Below, piece after piece: positions 28,881-37,778 of a stretch of DNA of 64,000 bases. The DNA is taken from contig JBKYIJ010000008.1 in NCBI GenBank assembly GCA_047030855.1, positions 744,001-808,000 on the forward strand, in the 5' to 3' direction. The notes beneath the pieces are model-generated. The model worked only from the letters and a program-made list of their open reading frames with translations. It had not been told where the DNA came from and ran no database searches. How positions within the stretch are numbered: the first letter of the stretch is position 1; each line of letters starts with the position of its first letter. The stretch comes from QVMM01 sp047030855 (GTDB taxonomy: Bacteria > Bacteroidota > Bacteroidia > Bacteroidales > Dysgonomonadaceae). The position numbers were made by a program, and so were the translations under genes.

Positions 28881-30104
28881 AATAGCAAAAGAACGCTATG
28901 CAGAAATAGGTGTTAACGTAGACGAAGCACTAAAAAATCTACAAAAGTTATCAATCTCTTTACATTGCTGGCAAGCCGACGACGTTGTAGGATTTGAAAG
29001 CCTCGGCAACATGGGAGGCGGAGGCATCCAAGCCACAGGCAACTATCCGGGACGCGCACGCAACATCGAAGAAGTACGTGCCGATATTGAAAAAGTCATC
29101 ACTTTTCTTGGAGGAAAACACCGCCTCAACCTGCACGCTATTTACGGCGACTTCAACGGTAAAGCGGTAGACAGGGATCAGATAGAACCCGAACATTTCA
29201 AAAGCTGGATGCAATGGGCTAAGGATAAAGACATCAAACTCGATTTCAACTCAACTTCTTTCGGGCACTCAAAGAGCGGGGACATGACACTTGCCAATCC
29301 CGATAAATCGATTCGCGATTTCTGGATCGAACATACAAAACGTTGCCGCAATATTTCGGAAGAAATGGGTAAATTTCAGAACGATCCTTGTATCATGAAC
29401 TTATGGATACATGACGGAATGAAAGATATTACCGTAAACCGTTATATGTACCGCTCGATACTGGAAAAATCGCTCGACGATATTTTCGCTATAAAATACA
29501 AGAACATGAAGGACTGCATCGAGTCTAAACTGTTCGGAATAGCATTGGAAAGCTTCACGGTAGGATCGCATGATTTTTATCTGGGATACGGAGTGAAAAA
29601 CCAAAAGATGGTGACTCTCGATACAGGACACTTCCATTTGACGGAAAGCGTTGCGGACAAAATATCTTCACTCCTACTTTACACGCCTGAAATAATGCTT
29701 CACGTGAGCCGCCCCATCCGTTGGGATTCTGACCACGTTACGATATTAAATGACGATACGATTGATCTTGCAAAAGAAATAGTAAGAGCAGATGCACTCA
29801 ACAAAGTACACGTGGGGCTTGACTTCTTTGATGCTTCAATCAACCGAATAGGCGCTTATGTTATCGGAACAAGGGCAACGCAAAAAAGCATTTCTGCAAG
29901 CATTTTTGGAACCGCTTAAAAAAACTTCGCGAATACGAAGCCAACGGACAATATTTCGAAAGGCTTGCCTTGTTGGAAGAAGCGAAAGGATTGCCTTGGA
30001 ATGCGGTATGGGATTATTTCTGTTTGACAAGCAATGTTCCGGTAGGAGAAGATTATATTACTGAAATCCAGAAGTACGAAAAGGAAGTAACTTCTAAAAG
30101 ATGA
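28846..30104 (+). pseudogene. rhaA: L-rhamnose isomerase, disrupted by two +1 frameshifts
   Basis: The first frame (28846-29919) gives 357 residues that match RhaA throughout (SLHCWQADDVVGFE, INFGxxLNLHAIYGDF-like region, LWIHDGMKD, VTLDTGHFHLTESVADK, HVSRPIRWDSDHV with metal-binding residues) and then end after GTRATQKSISAS. Removing one A from A6 at 29882-29887 gives TQKAFLQAFLEPLKK. Removing one A from A7 at 29918-29924 continues LREYEANGQYFERLALLEEAKGLPWNAVWDYF to the TGA at 30102-30104. The repaired enzyme has 418 residues, the usual RhaA length, and its stop overlaps the rhaT ATG (ATGA). The perfect restoration suggests assembly error rather than decay. It isomerises L-rhamnose to L-rhamnulose. 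Confidence 0.9.
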
Positions 30105-31135
30105 ATACTTTAATAGGTTTACTAATAATAGCAATCGGGAGTTTTGGCCAATCGAGTTCCTACGTACCGATTAAGAAAGTAAAAAATTGGTCGTGGGAAT
30201 CGTTTTGGCTGACCCAAGGAGTTTTTGCATGGCTTGTATTTCCTCTGATCGGGGCGTTAATGGCTCTGCCTACGGGAGTATCTCTGCCCGAAATCATTTC
30301 AAGTGCGGGCTCCGATGTTTGGAAATCAATCGGATACGGCATCCTGTGGGGAATCGGAGGATTGACTTTCGGATTAAGTATGCGGTTTCTCGGAGTGGCT
30401 TTAGGACAGTCTTTGGCTTTGGGAACCTGCTCCGCATTCGGGACTTTAATTCCTGCCATATTAAAAGGAGACAATCTTTTTAAGGGAGACGGGCTTATTT
30501 TGCTTATCGGCGTAAGTATCGCCATAGCAGGTATTGCGGTTATCGGATATGCCGGCTCTTTGAAATCCCGCAATATGTCGGAAGAAGAAAAGAAAAAGGC
30601 AGTAAAAGACTTTGCCTTGAAGAAAGGTATTCTGATCGCATTGCTCGCAGGAGTAATGAGCGCGTGCTTCAATTTAGGATTGGAAGCAGGAACGCCTATT
30701 AAAGCAAAAATACTCGCCTTGGGCGGAAGTGAACTTTTGGCTCTGAATCCTGTTATTCTGCTCGTAACTTTCGGAGGCTTTATCACGAATGCCGTTTATT
30801 GCCTGTTCCAAAATTATAAAAACAATACGTTCAGCGATTATACCAAAAGTTCGGGAAGTGTCTGGGGAAACAACCTTATATTCTGCGCATTGGCAGGATT
30901 GCTGTGGTATTCTCAGTTTTTCGGACTGGGCGTCGGACAAAGCTTCTTCGAACCGGGCAGCGTAATTATGGCATTCTCATGGAGTATTCTTATGTCGCTC
31001 AATGTTCTGTTCAGCAATGTCTGGGGAATTATCCTCAAAGAATGGAAAGGCGCGGGACAGAAAACAATGGTTGTACTTATAATAGGATTACTGATACTTA
31101 TTATATCCATCATTTTTCCCCAGTTAATGAAGTAA
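30101..31135 (+). CDS. rhaT: L-rhamnose/proton symporter
   Basis: The 344-residue inner-membrane protein has about ten hydrophobic helices (for example TLIGLLIIAIGSFGQSSSYVPI at the N-terminus and MVVLIIGLLILIISIIFPQL at the C-terminus). The pattern GSFGQSSSYVPIKKVKNWSWESFWL at about 13-37 and GLTFGLSMRFLGVALGQSLALGTCSAFGTL at about 87-116 are characteristic of RhaT of the drug/metabolite transporter superfamily. It imports free L-rhamnose with protons. Its ATG overlaps the restored rhaA stop by 4 nt, indicating translational coupling. rhaD follows after 15 nt. Confidence 0.95.
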   Translation: MNTLIGLLIIAIGSFGQSSSYVPIKKVKNWSWESFWLTQGVFAWLVFPLIGALMALPTGVSLPEIISSAGSDVWKSIGYGILWGIGGLTFGLSMRFLGVALGQSLALGTCSAFGTLIPAILKGDNLFKGDGLILLIGVSIAIAGIAVIGYAGSLKSRNMSEEEKKKAVKDFALKKGILIALLAGVMSACFNLGLEAGTPIKAKILALGGSELLALNPVILLVTFGGFITNAVYCLFQNYKNNTFSDYTKSSGSVWGNNLIFCALAGLLWYSQFFGLGVGQSFFEPGSVIMAFSWSILMSLNVLFSNVWGIILKEWKGAGQKTMVVLIIGLLILIISIIFPQLMK

Positions 31136-31150
31136 TAAATTAATAATAGA

Positions 31151-31960
31151 ATGAAATCAATATTAGATAACAACTCCGAATTAGCAAAAAGAGTTGCGGA
31201 AGTTGCGGAAGTCGCAGGATATCTCTGGCAAAAAGGCTGGGCTGAACGCAACGGAGGAAACATCACAATCAACATCACCGATCTGGTGAATGACGAAATA
31301 AGAAACCTGAAACCGATCGGCGACAAGACGCCTATCGGGAAAAAACTGCCCAACCTGAAAGGCTGTTACTTTTTCTGCAAGGGGACGAATAAACGCATGC
31401 GAGACCTTGCCCGCTGGCCAATGGAGAACGGGTCGGTTATCCGCATCCTCGACGATTGCAGCAGTTATGAGATTATTGCGGACAAACCTGTCCGCCCGAC
31501 TTCGGAACTTCCGTCGCATCTTTCCATGCATGATTTTCTGATCGGCAGCGGATCGACTTATAAAGCTGCTTTGCATACGCATCCTATCGATCTGATAGCG
31601 ATGACTCACAACAAGGCTTTCCTCGAAAAAGACAAACTGACTTACCTACTCTGGAGTATGATCCCCGAAACCCGTGCTTTCTGTCCGAAAGGATTGGGAA
31701 TTATCCCTTATGCAATGCCGAGTTCGGTAGAATTAGCCGATGCAACCATTAAAGAACTGAAAGACTACGACGTTGTTATGTGGGAAAAGCACGGAGTTTG
31801 CGCAGTGGGAGAAGATATTATGGAAGCTTTCGATATGGTGGACACACTGTCAAAATCCGCACAAATATATCTGACAGCCAAGTCTATGGGATTCGAACCC
31901 GAAGGAACGTCTATGGAAGACATGAACGCATTGAAAGTAGCTTTTAACCTACCTAAATAA
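31151..31960 (+). CDS. rhaD: Rhamnulose-1-phosphate aldolase
   Basis: The 269-residue class II aldolase splits L-rhamnulose 1-phosphate into dihydroxyacetone phosphate and L-lactaldehyde. The family signature is visible: WAERNGGNITINI near residue 30, the zinc-binding AALHTHPIDLIAMTH (about 140-154) and MWEKHGVCAVGEDIMEA (about 210-226) with the third His. The catalytic Glu is expected in the region before HTHP. The length is normal (the E. coli enzyme has 274). No lactaldehyde reductase or dehydrogenase gene is seen nearby, so L-lactaldehyde must be handled elsewhere. The gene lies 15 nt after rhaT and 10 nt before the GH105 gene. Confidence 0.94.
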   Translation: MKSILDNNSELAKRVAEVAEVAGYLWQKGWAERNGGNITINITDLVNDEIRNLKPIGDKTPIGKKLPNLKGCYFFCKGTNKRMRDLARWPMENGSVIRILDDCSSYEIIADKPVRPTSELPSHLSMHDFLIGSGSTYKAALHTHPIDLIAMTHNKAFLEKDKLTYLLWSMIPETRAFCPKGLGIIPYAMPSSVELADATIKELKDYDVVMWEKHGVCAVGEDIMEAFDMVDTLSKSAQIYLTAKSMGFEPEGTSMEDMNALKVAFNLPK

Positions 31961-31970
31961 AGAAAATACG

Positions 31971-33275
31971 ATGAAAATAAGAACAATCATAACACCTTTG
32001 CTATGCTGTTTTTTCGCAGGAAATATTTATTCGCAGGCGACTAAAAGCGCAGAAGAAATATCAACCGTTATTGCGGACAGGATTATTAAAGAAACCCCTT
32101 ATACATTCGTCAATACAAAAACAAAGGAAACGTATACCAATCTGAAGAATGTTCCGTTCTCGATGGACGTAAAGGTTCAGAGCCAGTATAACGACTGGCA
32201 CTATACCAACGGGGTTCTTAGCATAGCATTGTTGGAATTAGCCGACAGAACGAATAATAAAAAATACGAAGATTATGTTTTCAAAAACATGAACTTCATA
32301 TTCAACGAAGGAAATCTGGATTTTTTCAAAAAACAGTTCGATCAGGGATTCAGCGAAAAAGGCTGGAGAGGAGTCAGAAAACTAAGCTGGCACATGATTT
32401 TCCGTAACAAACGCCTCGACGACAACGGTCCGATGGGTGCAAGCCTGATAGATTTGCAAATGCGTAAACCCAATAAGTCGTTCTTGGAATACATCAACAC
32501 GACGGCAGAACATCTTTTGTACGCTGAGCCCCGTTTAGACGACGGAACGATAGCACGCATCTGGCCGCACGAAAATACGATATGGGCGGACGATCTGTTT
32601 ATGGGCATTTCCTTTCTTTGCCGTATGGGCAAAATGACAGGCGATGTAAAATATTTTGACGACGCGGCAAATCAGGTGCTGAATTATACCAAATATTTGT
32701 GGCATCCCGAAAAACAAATTTATTACCATTGCTATCATACGGACAACAACGAACACGGAGTTGCCCACTGGTCGAGAGCCAACGGATGGATACTTATGGC
32801 ACAAGCCGACTTGCTGACTATGATGCCGAAAGATCATCCGAAAAGACAGGCGATCATCGAAAACTTTAAACAACAGGTAAGCGGCGTTGCCCGCTATCAG
32901 GGGAAAAACGGATTGTGGTATCAGATTCTTGACAAAACTGACTCCTACGAAGAGGTTACAGGGACAGCCATGTTCGTTTTCGGAATAGCCAGAGGCGTAA
33001 GAGAAGGCTGGATACACAAAGACTTCATTCATGTTGCGGAGCAAGGGTTAAAAGGGATCATGTCTAAACTGACAGATGAAGGCGACGTAACGGCAATCTG
33101 TGTAGGAACAGGTATTATGCCGTCTTTAACTTTCTATTACAACAGACCTACTCTAACGAATGCACCTATGGGCGAAGGTCCTGTGCTGAGAGCATTGATT
33201 GAGATGTCTTATGCAAAAAAATATTCTGAAATATCGGCTGACGACCAATATGATAAAATCGTAATGAAAAAATAA
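31971..33275 (+). CDS. GH105/GH88 family unsaturated uronyl hydrolase, second copy
   Basis: The 434-residue protein has a signal peptide (about 1-23, GNIYSQ). It shares the GH105 plan with the gene at 17392: TIWADDLFMGISFLCRM (about 203-219, with the acidic pair D207-D208 at the catalytic position), AHWSRANGWILMAQADLLTMMP (about 265-286) and a C-terminal GIMPSLTFYYNRP segment. It is divergent from the first copy and longer at the N-terminus, so it probably prefers a different oligosaccharide or acts in another compartment. It closes the plus-strand unit, directly after rhaD (10 nt). Confidence 0.88.
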   Translation: MKIRTIITPLLCCFFAGNIYSQATKSAEEISTVIADRIIKETPYTFVNTKTKETYTNLKNVPFSMDVKVQSQYNDWHYTNGVLSIALLELADRTNNKKYEDYVFKNMNFIFNEGNLDFFKKQFDQGFSEKGWRGVRKLSWHMIFRNKRLDDNGPMGASLIDLQMRKPNKSFLEYINTTAEHLLYAEPRLDDGTIARIWPHENTIWADDLFMGISFLCRMGKMTGDVKYFDDAANQVLNYTKYLWHPEKQIYYHCYHTDNNEHGVAHWSRANGWILMAQADLLTMMPKDHPKRQAIIENFKQQVSGVARYQGKNGLWYQILDKTDSYEEVTGTAMFVFGIARGVREGWIHKDFIHVAEQGLKGIMSKLTDEGDVTAICVGTGIMPSLTFYYNRPTLTNAPMGEGPVLRALIEMSYAKKYSEISADDQYDKIVMKK

Positions 33276-33282
33276 TTTTCGT

Positions 33283-33290
33283 ATATTTGA
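33283..33290 (+). promoter_or_regulatory. -7 promoter box for the AraC-type regulator
   Basis: TATATTTG matches TAnnTTTG exactly and lies 40 nt before the regulator ATG at 33331. No TTTG -33 element is seen. It suggests the regulator has its own promoter apart from the PUL transcript. Confidence 0.45.
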
Positions 33291-33330
33291 ATAGTTTATA
33301 AAATAATATTTATAACCTATCTTAAACCCC

Positions 33331-34236
33331 ATGATAAGACGCTTAAATAATTTCGGAATTGACTTCAAATACCTCCTCGTGAATTCGAGGGACAAGCAGT
33401 TCGGTCTGTGGATCAACACTGTCGGATTTCAGTCAATACAGAAAGGCGTCGTATATCCGCCCAAGGATCATCCTTCCGCCTATTTTTTCAACGCATCGAA
33501 AGGGCGTGTACTGCATGAATACCAATTGGTTTACATAACAAAAGGCGAAGGTTGGTTTGAATCGGAAAACACAAAAAAAACGAATATCGAAAAGGGCTGT
33601 TTAATAATGCTGTTCCCCGGGCAATGGCACACTTACAGCCCTCTTCTTAAAACAGGGTGGAACGAATATTATATCGGTTTTGACGGACCTATAATGGACA
33701 GTATTTTACAGACATCTTTTTTCACGAAAGAAGATCCTATATTAAGAGTCGGATTTCATGAGAATTTAGTCAACCTGTTTATGCGGGCAATCGAAACGGC
33801 TAAGGAAGATAAGTTCGGTGCCCAACAATATCTGGCAGGTGTTGTCATGCATATCTTAGGTAAGGTTCTTTCCATCTCAAAAAATAAGATATTCGACAGT
33901 AACGAAGTGAACCAGAAAATCGAAAGGGCTAAAATTATCATGAATGAAAACGTTTACAATAACATTGATCCCGAACAGGTTGCCGAGAAATTAAATATCA
34001 GTTATTCGTGGTTCAGAAAGGTATTTAAAGGATATACAGGATATGCTCCCGCACAGTATTTTCAGGAAATCAAAATAAATAAAGCGAAACATTTATTGGC
34101 TGAAACATCTTTATCGGTAAAAGAGATAGCCTTTCAGCTCAATTACAATTCTACCGAACATTTCTTTTCCATTTTCAAAAAAAAGACGGGCTTTACCCCT
34201 ATCGCCTATCGTAATTACGAACGTGGAACGGAATAA
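33331..34236 (+). CDS. AraC-family transcriptional regulator, RhaR-like
   Basis: The 301-residue protein has an N-terminal cupin-type sensor (about residues 45-135, with HEYQLVYITKGEGWFES and CLIMLFPGQWHTYSP) and a C-terminal AraC double helix-turn-helix (about 195-297: NIDPEQVAEKLNISYSWFRKVFKGYTG and SVKEIAFQLNYNSTEHFFSIFKKKTGFTP). In Bacteroides thetaiotaomicron an AraC-type RhaR next to rha genes activates them in response to L-rhamnose. The position here, after rhaD and GH105, fits that role. No hybrid two-component system or sigma/anti-sigma pair was seen for the PUL, so this may control the whole locus. The function is inferred from location and family. Confidence 0.88.
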   Translation: MIRRLNNFGIDFKYLLVNSRDKQFGLWINTVGFQSIQKGVVYPPKDHPSAYFFNASKGRVLHEYQLVYITKGEGWFESENTKKTNIEKGCLIMLFPGQWHTYSPLLKTGWNEYYIGFDGPIMDSILQTSFFTKEDPILRVGFHENLVNLFMRAIETAKEDKFGAQQYLAGVVMHILGKVLSISKNKIFDSNEVNQKIERAKIIMNENVYNNIDPEQVAEKLNISYSWFRKVFKGYTGYAPAQYFQEIKINKAKHLLAETSLSVKEIAFQLNYNSTEHFFSIFKKKTGFTPIAYRNYERGTE

Positions 34237-34237
34237 C

Positions 34238-34271
34238 AAAAAAGCTTCAGAAAATTTCTGAAGCTTTTTTT
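34238..34271. terminator. Bidirectional terminator between the regulator and rplT
   Basis: AAAAAAGCTTCAG (34238-34250) and CTGAAGCTTTTTT (34258-34270) form a long stem with a 7-nt AT loop. It is flanked by A-run and T-run and so can end transcription in both directions. It lies between the plus-strand regulator and the minus-strand rplT, and marks the right boundary of the PUL. Confidence 0.85.
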
Positions 34272-34293
34272 AATATCTCTCGTTTCGACAATA

Positions 34294-34641
34294 TTAATTC
34301 TTTACTTTATCAACGATAGCTTTGAAAGCCTCAGGGTGATTCATTGCCAAATCGGCAAGAACCTTACGGTTGATTTCAATTCCGTTTTTGTGAAGAGCTC
34401 CCATCAAACGGGAATAAGACATTCCTTCCAAACGGGCTGCCGCGTTGATACGTTGAATCCAAAGAGCGCGGAAGTTGCGTTTTTTGGCGCGACGGTCACG
34501 GAAAGCATAGGTCAAACCTTTTTCCCATGTATTTTTGGCTACTGTCCAGACATTTTTTCTGGCACCATAATAGCCTTTTGTAAGCTTTAATACTTTTTTT
34601 CTGCGGTTGCGCGAAGCAACATGATTTACTGATCTTGGCAT
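34294..34641 (-). CDS. rplT: 50S ribosomal protein L20
   Basis: The 115-residue protein opens MPRSVNHVASRNRRKKVLKLTKGYYG, the standard L20 start, with the basic extension that threads into 23S rRNA, and ends NHPEAFKAIVDKVKN. It is needed for early 50S assembly, and in many bacteria represses its own operon. It is the last gene of the minus-strand thrS-infC-rpmI-rplT order, 103 nt after rpmI. Confidence 0.98.
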   Translation of the reverse strand: MPRSVNHVASRNRRKKVLKLTKGYYGARKNVWTVAKNTWEKGLTYAFRDRRAKKRNFRALWIQRINAAARLEGMSYSRLMGALHKNGIEINRKVLADLAMNHPEAFKAIVDKVKN

Positions 34642-34744
34642 AATTTTAAAATGTTTTGAATGTTAGCGGTTCACGTTTAAGAACACTTTAGTTGCATACA
34701 TCCTGTTAATAAATCTTTTAAACAAGCTTTTTTCTAATTGGCAA

Positions 34745-34942
34745 TTATTTTAGTCCAAGCAACTGCTTTACAGCTTTTTCGTCAACTTTATGAACTAATC
34801 CTGTATGAGTCAGGTTTCTTTTTTGCTTTTTAGTTTTTTTAGTCAGAATGTGACTTTTAAAAGCATGTTTTCTTTTGATTTTTCCTGTTCCGGTAAGGGC
34901 GAACCTCTTTTTGGCACCGGAATTAGTCTTCATTTTTGGCAT
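34745..34942 (-). CDS. rpmI: 50S ribosomal protein L35
   Basis: The 65-residue basic protein starts MPKMKTNSGAKKRFALTGTG and contains KRKHAFKSHILTKKTKKQKRNL, as in L35. It lies 49 nt after infC and before rplT in the conserved translation operon. Confidence 0.97.
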   Translation of the reverse strand: MPKMKTNSGAKKRFALTGTGKIKRKHAFKSHILTKKTKKQKRNLTHTGLVHKVDEKAVKQLLGLK

Positions 34943-34991
34943 TTTCTTATTCGAATTTAATTATTATAAAAATAACGTTCCCGTTATAAAT

Positions 34992-35624
34992 TTATTCTTC
35001 TTCTTTCTCCGTACTTTCAGCTTCTTTTGCAGATTTTTCCTTCTTCTTGGGAGCTGCTTCTTCCGCTTTAGGTTTTACGGCTTTACTTGGCATCTTTTTA
35101 GGTGAAAGCATGATGATCATTTTTTTACCTTCCAATGTCGGCAATTGATCCACCTTGGCATAATCTTCCAACTCCGTTGCAAAACGAAGGAGCAATACTT
35201 CTCCCTGTTCTTTAAACAGAATGGAACGCCCTTTGAAAAACACATATGCCTTAACCTTTGAACCTTCTTCAAGAAAACCTTTCGCATGTTTCAGTTTGAA
35301 ATTGAAGTCATGGTCATCTGTCTGAGGTCCGAAACGAATTTCTTTCACAACAACTTTAACAGCTTTTGCTTTCTGTTCCTTTTGCTTCTTCTTTTGTTGA
35401 TACAGAAATTTTTGGTAATCAGCAACACGGCATACAGGAGGCTCGGCATTGGGAGATATTTCTATCAGATCCAATCCTAAATCATCAGCAATTCGAAGGG
35501 CTTTGTCAATCGGGTAGACACCTTGTTCTACATTATCTCCAACCAAACGTACTTCTCTCGCACGAATAAGTTCGTTTATTTTGTACGGCTCTTCTTTCTT
35601 GTTGTTAAATTTGTTGTTTCTCAT
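34992..35624 (-). CDS. infC: Translation initiation factor IF-3
   Basis: The 210-residue factor prevents premature 50S joining and checks the start codon. The N-domain has INELIRAREVRLVGDNVEQGVYP (about 18-40), a linker rich in Lys (YQQKKKQKEQKAKAVKVVVKEIRFGPQTDDHDFNFK, about 75-110) and the C-domain up to about residue 175 (LEGKKMIIMLSPKK). A 30-residue Lys/Glu-rich tail follows (about 180-210), as in many Bacteroidetes IF-3 proteins. Here the start is a normal ATG rather than the rare ATT or ATC used for autoregulation in E. coli. Confidence 0.97.
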   Translation of the reverse strand: MRNNKFNNKKEEPYKINELIRAREVRLVGDNVEQGVYPIDKALRIADDLGLDLIEISPNAEPPVCRVADYQKFLYQQKKKQKEQKAKAVKVVVKEIRFGPQTDDHDFNFKLKHAKGFLEEGSKVKAYVFFKGRSILFKEQGEVLLLRFATELEDYAKVDQLPTLEGKKMIIMLSPKKMPSKAVKPKAEEAAPKKKEKSAKEAESTEKEEE

Positions 35625-35695
35625 TCAGTAATTTTACTTGTTCTTTCTTTTTAATATTTGTATATATTTTAATGTTTATCAATCAATTAACGATA

Positions 35696-37642
35696 TCAAT
35701 TTTGCCAAGCGTTCATCATTTTGTCTACCTCGTCCAATAATTGAGCCGCAAAGTTAGTAAATTTCATCGAACCTTTATCACCTTCGCCCTGTTTTCTTAT
35801 CGAAACTTCTTCTGTTTCTGCTTCTTTCTCTCCAACAACGAGCAAATAAGGGATACGTTTCAACTCGTTGTCGCGTATTTTCCGCCCTATCTTTTCATTA
35901 CGGTCATCTACCTGCGCGCGTATGTCATTTTGTTTGAAATATGATGCGACGCGATATGCATAATCGTTAAATTTCTCGCTAATCGGAAGTATTACGACCT
36001 GATCGGGCGTCAGCCACAACGGAAATTTTCCCGCCGTATGCTCTATCAGAACAGCTACGAAACGCTCCATAGATCCGAACGGCGCGCGATGGATCATAAC
36101 AGGACGGTGTTTTTGGTTGTCGGCTCCTGTATATTCGAGTTCAAAACGTTCGGGCAGGTTATAATCTACCTGAATAGTTCCCAACTGCCAGCGACGTCCA
36201 ATAGCATCCTTCACCATAAAGTCGAGCTTAGGACCGTAAAAAGCAGCCTCGCCATATTCAACTTTGGCAGGAAGCCCTTTTTCCTCGCAAGCTTCTATGA
36301 TTGCTCTTTCGGCTTTTTCCCAATTTTCATCGCTGCCGATATATTTTTCCCTGTCATTAGGATCACGCAAAGATATCTGCGCTTCGAAATTTTCAAAATC
36401 CAATGCTTTGAATATGATGAAAATAATATCCATCACCTTCAAAAATTCATTTTTCAACTGATCGGGAGTACAGAAAATATGCGCATCGTCCTGAGTAAAC
36501 CCGCGAACACGTGTCAAACCATGAAGTTCGCCACTTTGTTCGTAACGGTAAACCGTCCCAAACTCCGCCAAACGCAAAGGCAGGTCTTTATACGAACGCG
36601 GAGTAACTTTATATATTTCGCAATGGTGCGGACAATTCATCGGTTTCAGAAGAAACTCTTCTCCTTCTTCAGGCGTATGGATCGGTTGAAAAGAATCCTT
36701 ACCGTATTTGGCATAGTGTCCCGAAATTACGTACAGTTTTTTATTTCCGATGTGAGGAGTCATCACCTGTTCGTAATCGAAACGTTTTTGAATTTTTTTC
36801 AAAAAATCTTCCAGACGCAGGCGAAGCTGCGTTCCTCTCGGTAACCACAAAGGAAGCCCTGCTCCCACATTTTGCGAAAAAGCGAACAACTCGAGTTCTT
36901 TTCCGATTTTGCGGTGATCGCGTTTTTTTGCTTCTTCCAACAATACAAGATATTCATCGAGCATTTTCTGCTTCGGAAAAGTAATTCCGTACAGACGTGT
37001 CAACTGCTTCCGTTTTTCATCGCCACGCCAGTATGCTCCCGCAGCACTCAGAACCTTCACCGCCTTTATGTAAGAAGTATTGGGCAAGTGAGGTCCGCGG
37101 CACAGATCGGTAAAATGTCCTTGCGTATATGTCGTAATGGTGCCGTCTTCAAGATCGTTGATAAGTTCTACTTTATATTCTTCATGACGATCTCCAAACA
37201 TTTTCAATGCGGCTTTCTTAGATATCTCCTGACGCCTGATCTCTTCCTTATTTGCTATCAATTCTTTCATTTTTTTCTCGATAGCAGGAAAATCAGAATC
37301 TTTCACGGGAGTATCTCCAAAATCTATATCATAATAAAACCCGTTCTCAATGGCAGGTCCTATTCCAAATTTGGCATGAGGGTATAATTCCTGCACGGCT
37401 TCCGCCATCAGGTGAGCCGAAGAATGCCAGAAAGCATGCTTGCCGTCCTCGTCCTCCCATTTTAACAGGCTGATCGTAGCGTCCTCATTTATAGGTCTTG
37501 TAAGATCCCATACCTGCCCGTTTACTTTAGCGGCTAAAACTTCCTGTGCCAATCGCGAACTGATGCTTTCGGCTATTTGCATAGATGTAGTTCCTTCGGG
37601 AAACTCCCTTACGGAACCATCGGGGAATGTAATTTTAATCAT
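35696..37642 (-). CDS. thrS: Threonine--tRNA ligase
   Basis: The 648-residue class II synthetase has the TGS domain (MIKITFPDGSVREFPEG), the editing domain with HSSAHLMAEAVQELYPHAKFGIG (about 74-96, zinc-like HxxxH) and YTQGHFTDLCRGPHLPNT (about 172-189). The catalytic core has KPMNCPHHCEIYK (about 332-344; zinc-binding Cys), RVRGFTQDDAHIFC (about 375-388) and the anticodon-binding domain (TPDQVVILPISEKFNDYA). The length is normal. It is the first gene of the operon reading thrS, infC, rpmI, rplT on the minus strand, with a promoter at 37684-37713. Confidence 0.98.
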   Translation of the reverse strand: MIKITFPDGSVREFPEGTTSMQIAESISSRLAQEVLAAKVNGQVWDLTRPINEDATISLLKWEDEDGKHAFWHSSAHLMAEAVQELYPHAKFGIGPAIENGFYYDIDFGDTPVKDSDFPAIEKKMKELIANKEEIRRQEISKKAALKMFGDRHEEYKVELINDLEDGTITTYTQGHFTDLCRGPHLPNTSYIKAVKVLSAAGAYWRGDEKRKQLTRLYGITFPKQKMLDEYLVLLEEAKKRDHRKIGKELELFAFSQNVGAGLPLWLPRGTQLRLRLEDFLKKIQKRFDYEQVMTPHIGNKKLYVISGHYAKYGKDSFQPIHTPEEGEEFLLKPMNCPHHCEIYKVTPRSYKDLPLRLAEFGTVYRYEQSGELHGLTRVRGFTQDDAHIFCTPDQLKNEFLKVMDIIFIIFKALDFENFEAQISLRDPNDREKYIGSDENWEKAERAIIEACEEKGLPAKVEYGEAAFYGPKLDFMVKDAIGRRWQLGTIQVDYNLPERFELEYTGADNQKHRPVMIHRAPFGSMERFVAVLIEHTAGKFPLWLTPDQVVILPISEKFNDYAYRVASYFKQNDIRAQVDDRNEKIGRKIRDNELKRIPYLLVVGEKEAETEEVSIRKQGEGDKGSMKFTNFAAQLLDEVDKMMNAWQN

Positions 37643-37683
37643 CGTGTTCTTTTTATGACTTTACAAACAGTCCAAATAAGGTG

Positions 37684-37713
37684 CAAAATTAATCATTTTA
37701 TGGGTTTTACAAT
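37684..37713 (-). promoter_or_regulatory. thrS promoter
   Basis: On the minus strand, TAATTTTG (plus coordinates 37684-37691) is a perfect -7 box, with TTG (37710-37712) 18 nt upstream as a -33 element. The predicted start is near 37677, giving a leader of about 35 nt before the thrS ATG. Confidence 0.6.
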
Positions 37714-37722
37714 AGATTAACA

Positions 37723-37750
37723 CCGTAAAATATTCGTTATTATTTTACGG
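37723..37750 (-). terminator. Hairpin downstream of the L,D-transpeptidase-like gene
   Basis: CCGTAAAATA (37723-37732) pairs with TATTTTACGG (37741-37750) with an 8-nt loop. It lies 28 nt beyond the stop of the minus-strand gene ending at 37779. The T-run is weak, so the terminator call is tentative. Confidence 0.4.
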
Positions 37751-37778
37751 CGTACAAGTTATGCAAACAGAAGAAAAA

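Noticed and set aside
30160..30786. Minus-strand reading frame of 208 codons opposite rhaT
   Set aside because: Antisense to hydrophobic transporter codons, which often leaves a Pro/Ser-rich open frame; no independent evidence of coding.
36038..36844. Plus-strand reading frame of 268 codons opposite thrS
   Set aside because: It lies fully inside the conserved thrS gene and shows no domain, only Phe-rich low-complexity-like sequence. A shadow.
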